Source: an uncultured Actinomycetes bacterium
GTDB taxonomy: Bacteria; Actinomycetota; Actinomycetes; S36-B12
Assembly (NCBI GenBank): GCA_903848435.1
Contig: CAINGG010000528.1
Span: 1-7,620, forward strand
DNA: 7,620 nt
Reading direction: 5' to 3'
The notes beneath the pieces were generated by a model that did no database searches, was not told the DNA's origin, and saw nothing but the letters and a program-made list of their open reading frames with translations. Position 1 is the stretch's first letter, and each line of letters starts with the position of its first letter. This document shows, one piece after another, positions 1 to 7,261 of this stretch. The position numbers and the translations under genes were made by a program.

Positions 1-2
1 CC

Positions 3-146
3 GATCTCGATCCCACCGACGGAGAGGCACCCATCGGCGGCGACGATGGCGACATCAGCGAGGAGGCCGGGCTACCCGCCGACCCGACGCTGCCGACCGA
101 TCCCGGGACGGGCGAAGCCGAGACGCCCGTGCTGGAGGGTCCGTGA
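3..146 (+). CDS. C-terminal end of the gene upstream of ftsI (probable FtsL-like divisome protein), 5' truncated
   Basis: The frame starting at base 3 stays open for 47 codons and ends at TGA 144-146. Codons are mostly G/C-ending, as in the neighbouring genes. The peptide begins DLDPTDGEAP and ends TPVLEGP. It has 14 Asp/Glu and no Lys, Arg or His, and is rich in Pro and Gly, so it looks like a disordered acidic tail without domain motifs. The stop overlaps the GTG start of ftsI by 4 bp (GTGA), the kind of junction seen throughout this operon. In actinobacterial dcw clusters the gene between rsmH and ftsI usually encodes a small FtsL-like single-pass protein with an extracytoplasmic C-terminus, and that position is the only basis for the FtsL suggestion. 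The diagnostic membrane segment and coiled coil would lie outside the window. The reading frame is fairly secure; the identity is not. Confidence 0.6.
   Translation, partial: DLDPTDGEAPIGGDDGDISEEAGLPADPTLPTDPGTGEAETPVLEGP
134..139 (+). promoter_or_regulatory. Shine-Dalgarno site for ftsI
   Basis: GGAGGG lies 3 nt before the GTG at 143, inside the last codons of the upstream gene. It supports GTG 143 as the ftsI start, and the next in-frame start candidate (Val40) would cut into the membrane anchor. The spacing is slightly short, as is common where a terminating ribosome re-initiates. Confidence 0.65.
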
Positions 147-1900
147 GCACTGCGGCTCCGCCCCGACGTCCCGCCCCTGCCAATCGCCGCCCTCAGCCAC
201 GCCCGACCACCCGCGCGCCACGCCCCCTGCGCCTGGGCAATGCTCGCCGTCGAGCGGGCGTGCTCTTCATCGCCGCTGTCATCGTCCTGTGCGCCTTCGC
301 CGTTCGACTGCTGGAGATCCAGGCCTTCCGTGGCGACGCACTAGCCGCGGCGGCGATCGACCAGCGCACGACGACCGTCACCGTGCTGGCCGATCGCGGT
401 GACATCCTCGACGCCAACGGCGTACCCCTCGCCTCCTCGGTCGAGGCGCGCAACGTCACGGCTGACCAGACGCTCATCACCGATCCCTACTCGACGGCGC
501 GTGAACTGGCCCCCGTGCTGGGTGAATCCGTGACCGACCTCGCTGCTCGACTGACGGGCGACCGGCGCTTCGTGTATGTCGCCAAGGCGATATCGCCCGA
601 GCAGTGGCGCCAGATCGATGACTTGGGGCTCATCGGCATCTTTAGCGAGACGACGACCAAGCGCATCTATCCGGCCGACAGCGTGGGCGCCAACGTCGTG
701 GGCTTCGTGGGTTCAGATGGCCAAGGACTCGGCGGTGTCGAGTATGCCTTCGACGACGTGCTGTCGGGTACCGACGGCTACCGCACCTACGAACGCGGCG
801 CGGGTGGCGCTGCCATCCCGACGGCCGACATGTCGCATCAGGACCCGATCGCGGGCAGCCCGGTTAGCCTGACGATCGACCGCGACATCCAGTACGTCGC
901 GCAGCGAGCGCTGGCCAACGAGGTGGCGGCGTCCGGGGCCGAGAGCGGGTCCATCGTGGTCATGGACCCCCGCACGGGTCACATCCTCGCCCTCGCGAGC
1001 GTCCCCAGCTTCGACCCGAACGATCCCGGTTCCGCCGATCCGGACAACCTCGGCAATCGCGCGCTCTCGGATGCCTTCGAGCCGGGCTCGACCGCCAAGA
1101 TCATGACGATCGCCGCCGTGCTGGAAGAGGGTGGCGCCGCGCCCACGACCGTCTTCAAGGTGCCCGGCACGCTTGAGCGGTCAGGCAAGAGATTCCACGA
1201 TGCCAGCGAGCACGGGACCTACAACTGGGACCTCACCACCATTTTCTCGCAGTCATCGAACATCGGCACGATCCTCGCGGCTGAGACGATCGATGAGGGC
1301 GTCTACTACGACTATCTGCGCAAGTTCGGCATGGGTGAACCGACTGGACTGAACTTCCCCGGTGAGACCCAGGGCTTCCTGCCGCCGATGGATGAATGGT
1401 CAGGCACGACATTCCCCACGCTGACCTTCGGCCAGGGCTTCAGCATCAACGCGGTGCAGATCGCCGGGGCGTTCGCCACCATCGCCAACGACGGAGTGCG
1501 GGTGCCTCCCACCCTCGTTGCGAGCGGGGCGGTGGCGCCGGAGGGAACCCGCGTGGTCAGTGAGCACACCGCGCGCACGGTCCGCGAGATGCTCGAGAAG
1601 GTCGTCACCGACGAAGGCACCGCCCCCATGGCGGGGATCCCCGGATATCGCGTCGGCGGCAAGACCGGCACGGCGCAGGTCATCAACCCTGAATGCGGTT
1701 GCTACGACGGCAGCACCATCGGTTCGTTCATCGGCATGGCACCGATCGAGGCACCTGAGTTGGTAGTCGGGGTGACGATCGTGCGGCCCAAGGTCGAGCA
1801 ACTCGGTGGCGAATTGGCTGGCCCCGTCTTCCGCGAGGTCATGACGTATGCACTGCAGGCCCGTCGCGTCGCTCCGGTGACGTCGACCAATAACGGATAG
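143..1900 (+). CDS. ftsI: Septal peptidoglycan transpeptidase FtsI (class B penicillin-binding protein)
   Basis: 585 aa. FtsI cross-links peptide stems of new septal peptidoglycan outside the membrane, working with the glycan polymerase FtsW. Residues 1-38 form a basic cytoplasmic leader with 11 Arg, 9 Pro and no acidic residue. A single membrane anchor follows at about 39-57. The class B dimerisation/pedestal domain starts with the RGDILDANG motif (85-93). The transpeptidase domain runs from about 245 to 570 and holds all three active-site motifs: STAK with nucleophile Ser316 (316-319), SSN (371-373) and KTGT (507-510). No PASTA domains follow, which fits a divisome PBP rather than a sporulation or PASTA type. 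Actinobacterial orthologues are commonly called ftsI or pbpB. Just after KTGT lies a Cys-X-Cys pair (Cys518, Cys520). The GTG start overlaps the upstream stop by 4 bp, and murE follows after 9 bp. Assignment rests on the motifs and the dcw position. Confidence 0.96.
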   Translation: MSTAAPPRRPAPANRRPQPRPTTRAPRPLRLGNARRRAGVLFIAAVIVLCAFAVRLLEIQAFRGDALAAAAIDQRTTTVTVLADRGDILDANGVPLASSVEARNVTADQTLITDPYSTARELAPVLGESVTDLAARLTGDRRFVYVAKAISPEQWRQIDDLGLIGIFSETTTKRIYPADSVGANVVGFVGSDGQGLGGVEYAFDDVLSGTDGYRTYERGAGGAAIPTADMSHQDPIAGSPVSLTIDRDIQYVAQRALANEVAASGAESGSIVVMDPRTGHILALASVPSFDPNDPGSADPDNLGNRALSDAFEPGSTAKIMTIAAVLEEGGAAPTTVFKVPGTLERSGKRFHDASEHGTYNWDLTTIFSQSSNIGTILAAETIDEGVYYDYLRKFGMGEPTGLNFPGETQGFLPPMDEWSGTTFPTLTFGQGFSINAVQIAGAFATIANDGVRVPPTLVASGAVAPEGTRVVSEHTARTVREMLEKVVTDEGTAPMAGIPGYRVGGKTGTAQVINPECGCYDGSTIGSFIGMAPIEAPELVVGVTIVRPKVEQLGGELAGPVFREVMTYALQARRVAPVTSTNNG

Positions 1901-1909
1901 CCTTCCGTC

Positions 1910-3388
1910 GTGTCCGCCATGCTGCGTCCTGCTCCCGTGGCGCGCACGCTAGGTGAACTCGCCGATGACTGCGGATTGCAGGTGGCCGGCATCGATCGTG
2001 CAGTCGTGGTCACCGGCATCACCTTGGATTCACGTTCGGTGGAGCCGGGTGATCTTTTCGCCGCGCTGCCAGGCGCGCACGTGCACGGTGCTGAGTTCTG
2101 CCCACAGGCACGCGAGCGTGGTGCGGTCGCGGTCCTGACCGACGAGACGGCCGACGTGGCCGGCCTTCCCGCCCTGCGGGCCCGCGACCCGCGCTCCGTG
2201 GTGGGGGCCCTGGCTGCCGAGATCTACGGTCGACCGGGCGACGACCTGCTGATGGTGGGGATCACGGGTACCAACGGCAAGACGACCACCGCCTTCCTGG
2301 TCGAGGCCGGGCTTCGCGCGGCGGGCTACGCCACCGGGGTCATCGGCACCACCGGCGTTCGCCTGGGCGACGCTGCTGTCCCCGCGTCCCGCACCACCCC
2401 GGAGGCACCCGAGCTCCATGCGCTGTTGGGTGTCATGCGTGAGCGCGGCATCGACGCAGTTGCCATGGAAGTCTCCAGCCATGCACTCGCGCTCGGGCGC
2501 GTGGACGGCATCGTGTTCGACATTGCCGTCTTCACGAATCTCTCGCAGGATCACCTGGACTTCCACGGCACGATGGAGTCCTACTACGAGGCCAAAGCCT
2601 CCCTCTTCACTCCCCAAAGGGCCCGGCAGGCCATCATCGGGGTTGATGACGAGTGGGGTGCGCGCCTGGCCCGAGAGACGACACTTCCTGCGACCACCTT
2701 CGCACTCGACCACGCTGCCGACGTGCGCTGTATCGACTTAGCTGACGATCTCGGCGAGCAGCGCATGACGGTGAAATGCGACGGGCTCGATCACGAGGTC
2801 TTCGTCGGCATACCCGGGCGATTCAATGCCGCCAACGGCCTCGCAGCATGGACCGCGCTGCACGTTCTGGGCTTGCCCGAGGGGGTACTCGCGACCGCCA
2901 TGCGAGACGTACGCGTGCCCGGGCGCATGGAGCTCGTCGATGAGGGACAGGACTTTGTCGCGGTGGTCGACTACGCGCATAGTCCTGATTCCGTCGAGAG
3001 GGTCATCAGTTCCGTGCAACCCGCGCAGGGCGGACGCCGCATCGTGGTTCTCGGATGCGGCGGGGACCGCGATCGCGATAAGCGTCCGATCATGGGGCGC
3101 ATTGCCAGCACGCTTGCCGATGTCCTCATCGTCACCGATGACAATCCGCGCTCGGAGGACCCAGCCGAGATCCGGGCCGCGATGCTGGCCGGCATCACGG
3201 TGCCGCACGGGCAGGTGGACGAGATCGCCGATCGCCGAGCTGCCATTGTCAGCGCGGTCGCGCAGGCTCGCGCGGGTGACGTGGTGCTCATCCTCGGCAA
3301 GGGGCACGAACCGGGGCAGGAAGTCGGCTCGGTCGTCCATCCCTTCAGCGACCGGGAGGAACTCAGCATGGCCCTGAGGTCGTCATGA
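1910..3388 (+). CDS. murE: UDP-MurNAc-L-Ala-D-Glu:diaminopimelate ligase MurE
   Basis: 492 aa, normal for the family. This cytoplasmic ATP-dependent ligase adds the third, dibasic residue to the peptide stem. The N-terminal UDP-binding domain spans about 12-110, with SRSVEPGDLF at 41-50. The central ATPase domain has the P-loop TGTNGKTTT (119-127, Lys124), a TTPEAPE substrate loop (162-168), EVSSHAL (187-193) and DHLDFHG (214-220). Lys229 in YYEAK is the expected carbamylated lysine. The C-terminal domain carries DYAHSPD (354-360), GCGGDRDRDKRP (382-393), DNPR (411-414) and GKGHE (463-467). DNPR is the family signature for diaminopimelate rather than lysine; it does not separate meso- from LL-DAP. 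GTG 1910 is the longest plausible start, but it has only a weak GGA (1895-1897) 12 nt upstream. ATG 1919 would shorten the protein by 3 residues without touching a domain. The stop overlaps murF (ATGA). Confidence 0.96.
   Translation: MSAMLRPAPVARTLGELADDCGLQVAGIDRAVVVTGITLDSRSVEPGDLFAALPGAHVHGAEFCPQARERGAVAVLTDETADVAGLPALRARDPRSVVGALAAEIYGRPGDDLLMVGITGTNGKTTTAFLVEAGLRAAGYATGVIGTTGVRLGDAAVPASRTTPEAPELHALLGVMRERGIDAVAMEVSSHALALGRVDGIVFDIAVFTNLSQDHLDFHGTMESYYEAKASLFTPQRARQAIIGVDDEWGARLARETTLPATTFALDHAADVRCIDLADDLGEQRMTVKCDGLDHEVFVGIPGRFNAANGLAAWTALHVLGLPEGVLATAMRDVRVPGRMELVDEGQDFVAVVDYAHSPDSVERVISSVQPAQGGRRIVVLGCGGDRDRDKRPIMGRIASTLADVLIVTDDNPRSEDPAEIRAAMLAGITVPHGQVDEIADRRAAIVSAVAQARAGDVVLILGKGHEPGQEVGSVVHPFSDREELSMALRSS
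3376..3380 (+). promoter_or_regulatory. Shine-Dalgarno site for murF
   Basis: GAGGT within the last murE codons ends 4 nt before ATG 3385. It favours that ATG over the in-frame ATG at 3394, which would be about 13 nt away and would lose the 4-bp overlap. Confidence 0.55.
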
Positions 3389-4764
3389 TCCCCATGACCC
3401 TGGCCGAGATCGCCGGAGTCGTCGGCGGACGCATCGCTGATGGTGACGCCGATATCGTGGTCACGTCCGCTGTTGCCGACTCGCGCGATGCCGTGCCCGG
3501 ATCGATGTTCGTCGCGATCGACGGACAGCGTGTTGACGGACATGACTTCGTTGACGATGCCCGCGCGCGCGGTGCGGTGGTCACCCTCTCGTCGCGAGCC
3601 GTGGGATCACCTGCCGTCGTCGTCGATGATCCTGTCCGGGCACTGGGCACGCTGGCGGGCTACGTCATCCGGCGCCTGCCCGAGACGCTGGTGCTGGGTC
3701 TCACCGGTTCGAGTGGCAAGACGACAACGAAGGACATGCTTGCGGCGATCCTTGCTCCGCACGGCGAGACGGTCGCTCCGCGCAACTCCTTCAATTCCGA
3801 GGTGGGCCTCCCGCTCACGGTGCTGTCGTGCACGACCACGACCCGGTACCTCGTCCTGGAGATGGGGATGCGCGGCATCGGCCACATCTCCTACCTGTGC
3901 GAGATTTCCCATCCGCGCATCACGGGCCTGATCAATGTCGGCTCGGCGCATCTTGAACTCCTCGGGAGTCGTGAGGCCATCGCCGAGGCCAAGGGGGAGA
4001 TCGTCGAGGGGCTGCCAGAAGATGGCGTCGCCGTCCTGCATGCCGACAACCCGCTGGTCATGGCTCAGGCGCCGCGCACTCGGGCGCGAGTACTCACTTT
4101 CGGCGAGGCCGCCGACGCCCATGTGCGGGCCTCGGACGTGACCCTCGACGCACTCGCGCGACCGGCCTACAGCGTCCACGTCGGCGGCGAGTCGGCGCGG
4201 ATCCAATTGGCGATGGCAGGGGAGCACCAGGTGGCCAACGCGCTGGCGGCCACGGCCATGGCTCTCGCCGCGGGCATCGACCTCGAAGACATCGTGGAAT
4301 CTCTCGCAACGTATGAGCCGGTGAGCAAGTGGCGCATGGAGGTGCACGAGCGTTCTGATGGCATCATCGTCGTCAATGACGCGTACAACGCCAACCCCGA
4401 GTCCACGCGCGCGGCACTCAAAGCACTCGCGGCCATGGGCCAGGGCCGGCGTACCTGGGCCGTCGTGGGGGAGATGAGGGAGATCGGGGACACGTCGGTG
4501 GACGAGCACGATGCCATCGGACGACTGGCCGTCCGGCTCGATATCAATCGCCTGGTCGCGGTCGGCGAAGGGGCGCGACCGGTGCACCTCGGGGCGAGTC
4601 AGGAGGGTTCCTGGGGCAATGAGTCCACGTGGGTTCCTGATGCCGACACGGCGCTGCGGTTGCTGCGCGAAGAGCTGCGACCTGGCGACGTGGTGCTCGT
4701 CAAGGCCTCGCGCTCGATCGGTCTCGACGCGGTGGCCACCGGCCTGCTCTCGGAGGCGCCATGA
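3385..4764 (+). CDS. murF: UDP-MurNAc-tripeptide:D-alanyl-D-alanine ligase MurF
   Basis: 459 aa, typical length. MurF adds the D-Ala-D-Ala dipeptide to the UDP-MurNAc tripeptide in the cytoplasm, completing the pentapeptide that FtsI later uses as donor. The N-terminal substrate domain (about 4-95) includes DSRDAVPGSMFVA (32-44). The ATPase domain has the P-loop TGSSGKTTTKD (107-117, Lys112), with the GSSGKT form typical of MurF, then NSFNSEVGLPLTVL (134-147), EMGMRGIGHI (159-168), NVGSAHLELLGS (184-195) and EAKGEI (201-206). HQVANALAA (281-289) leads into the C-terminal domain, which holds NDAYNANPES (331-340) and GEMREIGDTS (362-371). These motifs separate MurF from MurE and MurD. The ATG overlaps the murE stop by 4 bp (ATGA 3385-3388), and the stop overlaps mraY the same way, so coupled translation is likely. 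Nothing is missing or broken. Confidence 0.96.
   Translation: MIPMTLAEIAGVVGGRIADGDADIVVTSAVADSRDAVPGSMFVAIDGQRVDGHDFVDDARARGAVVTLSSRAVGSPAVVVDDPVRALGTLAGYVIRRLPETLVLGLTGSSGKTTTKDMLAAILAPHGETVAPRNSFNSEVGLPLTVLSCTTTTRYLVLEMGMRGIGHISYLCEISHPRITGLINVGSAHLELLGSREAIAEAKGEIVEGLPEDGVAVLHADNPLVMAQAPRTRARVLTFGEAADAHVRASDVTLDALARPAYSVHVGGESARIQLAMAGEHQVANALAATAMALAAGIDLEDIVESLATYEPVSKWRMEVHERSDGIIVVNDAYNANPESTRAALKALAAMGQGRRTWAVVGEMREIGDTSVDEHDAIGRLAVRLDINRLVAVGEGARPVHLGASQEGSWGNESTWVPDADTALRLLREELRPGDVVLVKASRSIGLDAVATGLLSEAP
4752..4756 (+). promoter_or_regulatory. Shine-Dalgarno site for mraY
   Basis: A full GGAGG inside the end of murF lies 4 nt before ATG 4761. It fixes the mraY start at the ATGA overlap. 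Confidence 0.7.
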
Positions 4765-5828
4765 AACTCGTGGTCGCCTCGGGTGTCATCTCGGTTCTCG
4801 TCGTCTTCATCGGCACGCCCCTGCTCATCAAGTTGCTGCTGCGCCGCGGCTATTCGCAGGCGATCCGGGTCTCGACCGAAGCGGAGCCCTACCCCGAACA
4901 TGAGGGGAAGCGAGGGACTCCGTCCATGGGCGGCGTGGCGATCATCACGGGCGTTGTCATCGCCTACGGCCTCACGCACCTCATCTTTTGGACCCCACCC
5001 TCGCCGTCGGCGCTTCTGATCCTCTACCTCATGCTGGGGCTCGCGGCGGTCGGTGTTGCGGATGACTATCTGAAGATCTTCAAGCAGCGATCCACGGGCC
5101 TGCGCGCTCGCACCAAGCTCATTGGTCAGGCGGTCATCGCGCTGAGCTTCGCCTATCTGGCGCTGCAGTTCCCCAATGCCATCGGGGAGACGCCCGCCGT
5201 GACCGCCGTCTCCTTCATTCGCGACACGCCCCTGGTACTGCCGGTGGCGCTGTACGTGCTGTGGATCTGGTTCCTGGTCACGGCATCAACCAATGGCGTC
5301 AATCTCACCGATGGCCTTGACGGCCTGGCCACGGGTGCAGCGACGATGACGTTCGGGGCCTATGTGCTCATCGGCGTCTGGCAGTACGGCCAATCGTGCT
5401 TCTTCACTCCCGGGGCCGCGTGCTATCCGACCGCGAGCCCCCTCGACCTGGCCGCCCTGGCGGCGGCGTGCGCCGGAGCTTGCTTCGCGTTCCTTTGGTA
5501 CAACGCCGCGCCGGCAAAGATCTTCATGGGCGACACGGGCTCCCTCGCCATCGGCGGGGCAATCGCCGGCTTCGCGGTCATCAGCCGCACCGAGTTGCTG
5601 CTCGCACTGCTCGGCGGACTGTTCGTCCTCGTCTCCCTGTCGGTCATCGGGCAGGTCGCCTCCTACAAGGTCCTGCATCGCCGCATGCTGCTCATGGCCC
5701 CGCTGCACCACCACTTCGAGATGAAGGGCTGGCCCGAGGTCAACATCGTGGTGCGCTTCTGGATCGTTCAGGGCATGTGCGTCGCGCTCGGCCTCACCAT
5801 CTTCTACGCCGAGTGGGTGCGTGCATGA
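4761..5828 (+). CDS. mraY: Phospho-MurNAc-pentapeptide translocase MraY (lipid I synthase)
   Basis: 355 aa polytopic membrane protein of normal family length. MraY transfers phospho-MurNAc-pentapeptide from UDP to undecaprenyl phosphate on the cytoplasmic face of the membrane, giving lipid I. The first hydrophobic segment is at about 4-26. Family motifs appear in order: KRGTPSMGG (50-58), DDYLKIFKQRSTGL (101-114) with the catalytic Asp pair 101-102, NGVNLTDGLDGLATG (178-192) with Asn181, Asp184 and Asp187, NAAPAKIFMGDTGS (248-261) with Asp258, and APLHHHFEMKGW (313-324) with the His triplet 316-318. These hydrophilic loops alternate with about ten hydrophobic stretches. The loop at about 208-226 contains two cysteines, 213 and 221. 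The gene overlaps murF and murD by 4 bp at its two ends, so membrane and cytoplasmic steps are made from one coupled message. Confidence 0.97.
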   Translation: MKLVVASGVISVLVVFIGTPLLIKLLLRRGYSQAIRVSTEAEPYPEHEGKRGTPSMGGVAIITGVVIAYGLTHLIFWTPPSPSALLILYLMLGLAAVGVADDYLKIFKQRSTGLRARTKLIGQAVIALSFAYLALQFPNAIGETPAVTAVSFIRDTPLVLPVALYVLWIWFLVTASTNGVNLTDGLDGLATGAATMTFGAYVLIGVWQYGQSCFFTPGAACYPTASPLDLAALAAACAGACFAFLWYNAAPAKIFMGDTGSLAIGGAIAGFAVISRTELLLALLGGLFVLVSLSVIGQVASYKVLHRRMLLMAPLHHHFEMKGWPEVNIVVRFWIVQGMCVALGLTIFYAEWVRA

Positions 5829-7261
5829 CGCGCGACCTGGCCGCGCTGACCTCTTCCACTTCTGACTGGGCAGGGCTGCGGGCAACCGTTGCGGGCATAG
5901 GCATCGCCGGATTCGCGGCAGCCGATGCCCTCTTGTCCGTCGGCGCTGACGTGACGGTCATCGATTCGGGTGACGACGAACGGCGACGCGAGAAGGCGAC
6001 CATCCTCGAAGTCCTCGGTGCCGAGGTGCGCCTCGGATGTCGCGACTCAGCGGCCGATGACGCCGACGTGCTCGTTGTCTCCCCGGGTATCAAGCCCCGA
6101 GATCCGGTCATCGTCAGCGCGCTCGACCGATCGATCCCGGTGTGGGGGGAGCTCGAGGTTGCCTGGCGCATGCGTCGGGCGGAGTCACCCGCGCCTTGGC
6201 TGTGCGTGACCGGGACCAACGGCAAGACGACGACGACGTTGATGCTCGATGCGATCTTGCGCGCTGACGGACGGGCGAGTGCGGCAGCCGGCAACGTGGG
6301 CTTCTCGCTCATCGATGCTGTTCGCGACCCCTCGCTCCAGGTGATCGCCACCGAGGTCAGTGCCACCCAGATGCCCTTCGTGGGGTCCATGAGCCCGGAG
6401 TCGGCCGCGTGCCTCAATCTCGCCCCCGACCACCTGGACTTCTTCTCGTCCATGCAGGAGTACGCGTCCAACAAGGCGCTGGTCTACCGCCAGGCGCGCG
6501 TCGCCGCCGTCTACAACGCGGATGATCCGGTGACCGAGCAGATGGTGCGCGACGCAGACGTAGTCGAGGGGTGCCGCGCCATCGGTTTCACCCTCGGCGT
6601 GCCGGGAGTGGCGATGCTCGGCGTCGTCGACGGCGTCCTCGTCGATCGCGCCTTCATCGATGATCGGCGTACCCACGCCCAGGAGCTCGCGTCGGTCGAC
6701 GACGTGCCCAGCAAGAGTCCCGCCAACATCGCCAACGCGCTCGCTGCTGCAGCGCTGGCTCGTTCATTCGGCGTGACGCCCAGTGCGGTGTGCACCGGCC
6801 TGCAAGGTTTCACGCCAGCACCCCATCGCGTCACGCGGGTGGGTGAGGTCGATGGCGTTGTCTACGTCGACGATTCCAAGGCGACCAACACGCACGCAGC
6901 TCAGGTTTCTCTGCGCGCCTTCGACTCCGTCGTCTGGATTGCCGGCGGTCAGGCGAAGGGGCAGTCGTTCGATGACCTTGTCCGCGAAGTGGCGCCCCGG
7001 TTGCGTGGAGTAGTGCTCCTCGGCGTCGATCGCGGCGTGATCCGGGAGGCACTGGAGCGCCATGCCCCGGATGCGGCCATCGTCGATATCGCTCGCACCG
7101 ACCCCGAGGCCATGGACGACGTGGTGCGGGCGGCAGCAGGCCTGGCCCGCCCGGGCGACGCCGTCCTGCTGGCCCCGGGTTGCGCTTCCTGGGACATGTT
7201 CCGGGACTACGGCGATCGAGGGGATCGCTTCGCGTCGGCCGCGCGGGGGCTGGGGGCCTAG
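5825..7261 (+). CDS. murD: UDP-MurNAc-L-alanine:D-glutamate ligase MurD
   Basis: 478 aa from ATG 5825. This cytoplasmic ligase adds D-Glu to UDP-MurNAc-L-Ala, the step before MurE. An N-terminal Rossmann-like UDP-binding domain starts with GIGIAGFAAADAL (24-36) and includes VSPGI (85-89). The ATPase domain has TGTNGKTTTT (129-138, Lys134), AGNVG (155-159), NLAPDHLD (198-205) and YASNKALVY (213-221), where Lys217 is the expected carbamylated lysine. The C-terminal domain has PHRV (333-336), DSKATNTHAA (350-359), GGQAKG (374-379) and APGCASWDMF (450-459). Substitutions in usually conserved spots include EVSATQM (177-183) where ELSSFQL or EVSSFQL is usual, and Ala300 where a HN motif is usual. 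The frame is open back to 5396, but that part lies over mraY in another frame. ATG 5825 makes the ATGA overlap with the mraY stop, and the alignable MurD fold starts just after it. Only a weak purine stretch (5811-5817) serves as ribosome site. Confidence 0.95.
   Translation: MTRDLAALTSSTSDWAGLRATVAGIGIAGFAAADALLSVGADVTVIDSGDDERRREKATILEVLGAEVRLGCRDSAADDADVLVVSPGIKPRDPVIVSALDRSIPVWGELEVAWRMRRAESPAPWLCVTGTNGKTTTTLMLDAILRADGRASAAAGNVGFSLIDAVRDPSLQVIATEVSATQMPFVGSMSPESAACLNLAPDHLDFFSSMQEYASNKALVYRQARVAAVYNADDPVTEQMVRDADVVEGCRAIGFTLGVPGVAMLGVVDGVLVDRAFIDDRRTHAQELASVDDVPSKSPANIANALAAAALARSFGVTPSAVCTGLQGFTPAPHRVTRVGEVDGVVYVDDSKATNTHAAQVSLRAFDSVVWIAGGQAKGQSFDDLVREVAPRLRGVVLLGVDRGVIREALERHAPDAAIVDIARTDPEAMDDVVRAAAGLARPGDAVLLAPGCASWDMFRDYGDRGDRFASAARGLGA

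Noticed and set aside
46..402. 118-codon + strand frame overlapping the ftsI start
   Set aside because: It is Arg/Pro-rich with no motif, and it competes with both the upstream gene frame ending at 146 and the FtsI leader and membrane anchor.
2030..2713. 227-codon open frame on the - strand opposite murE
   Set aside because: It is a mirror frame of the conserved MurE ATPase domain, with no recognisable motif or ribosome site.
3607..4587. 326-codon open frame on the - strand opposite murF
   Set aside because: It lies wholly antisense to an intact, motif-complete murF. Its protein is low in hydrophobic core and rich in Arg, His and Asp, as expected for a GC-rich shadow frame.
5396..5824. Possible 143-residue N-terminal extension of MurD
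   Set aside because: The extension is out-of-frame mraY sequence with Arg/Pro/His-rich shadow composition. MurD family homology and the ATGA overlap both place the start at 5825.
5286..5885. 199-codon - strand frame across the mraY-murD junction
   Set aside because: It is antisense to two strongly supported genes, and its composition is that of a shadow frame.
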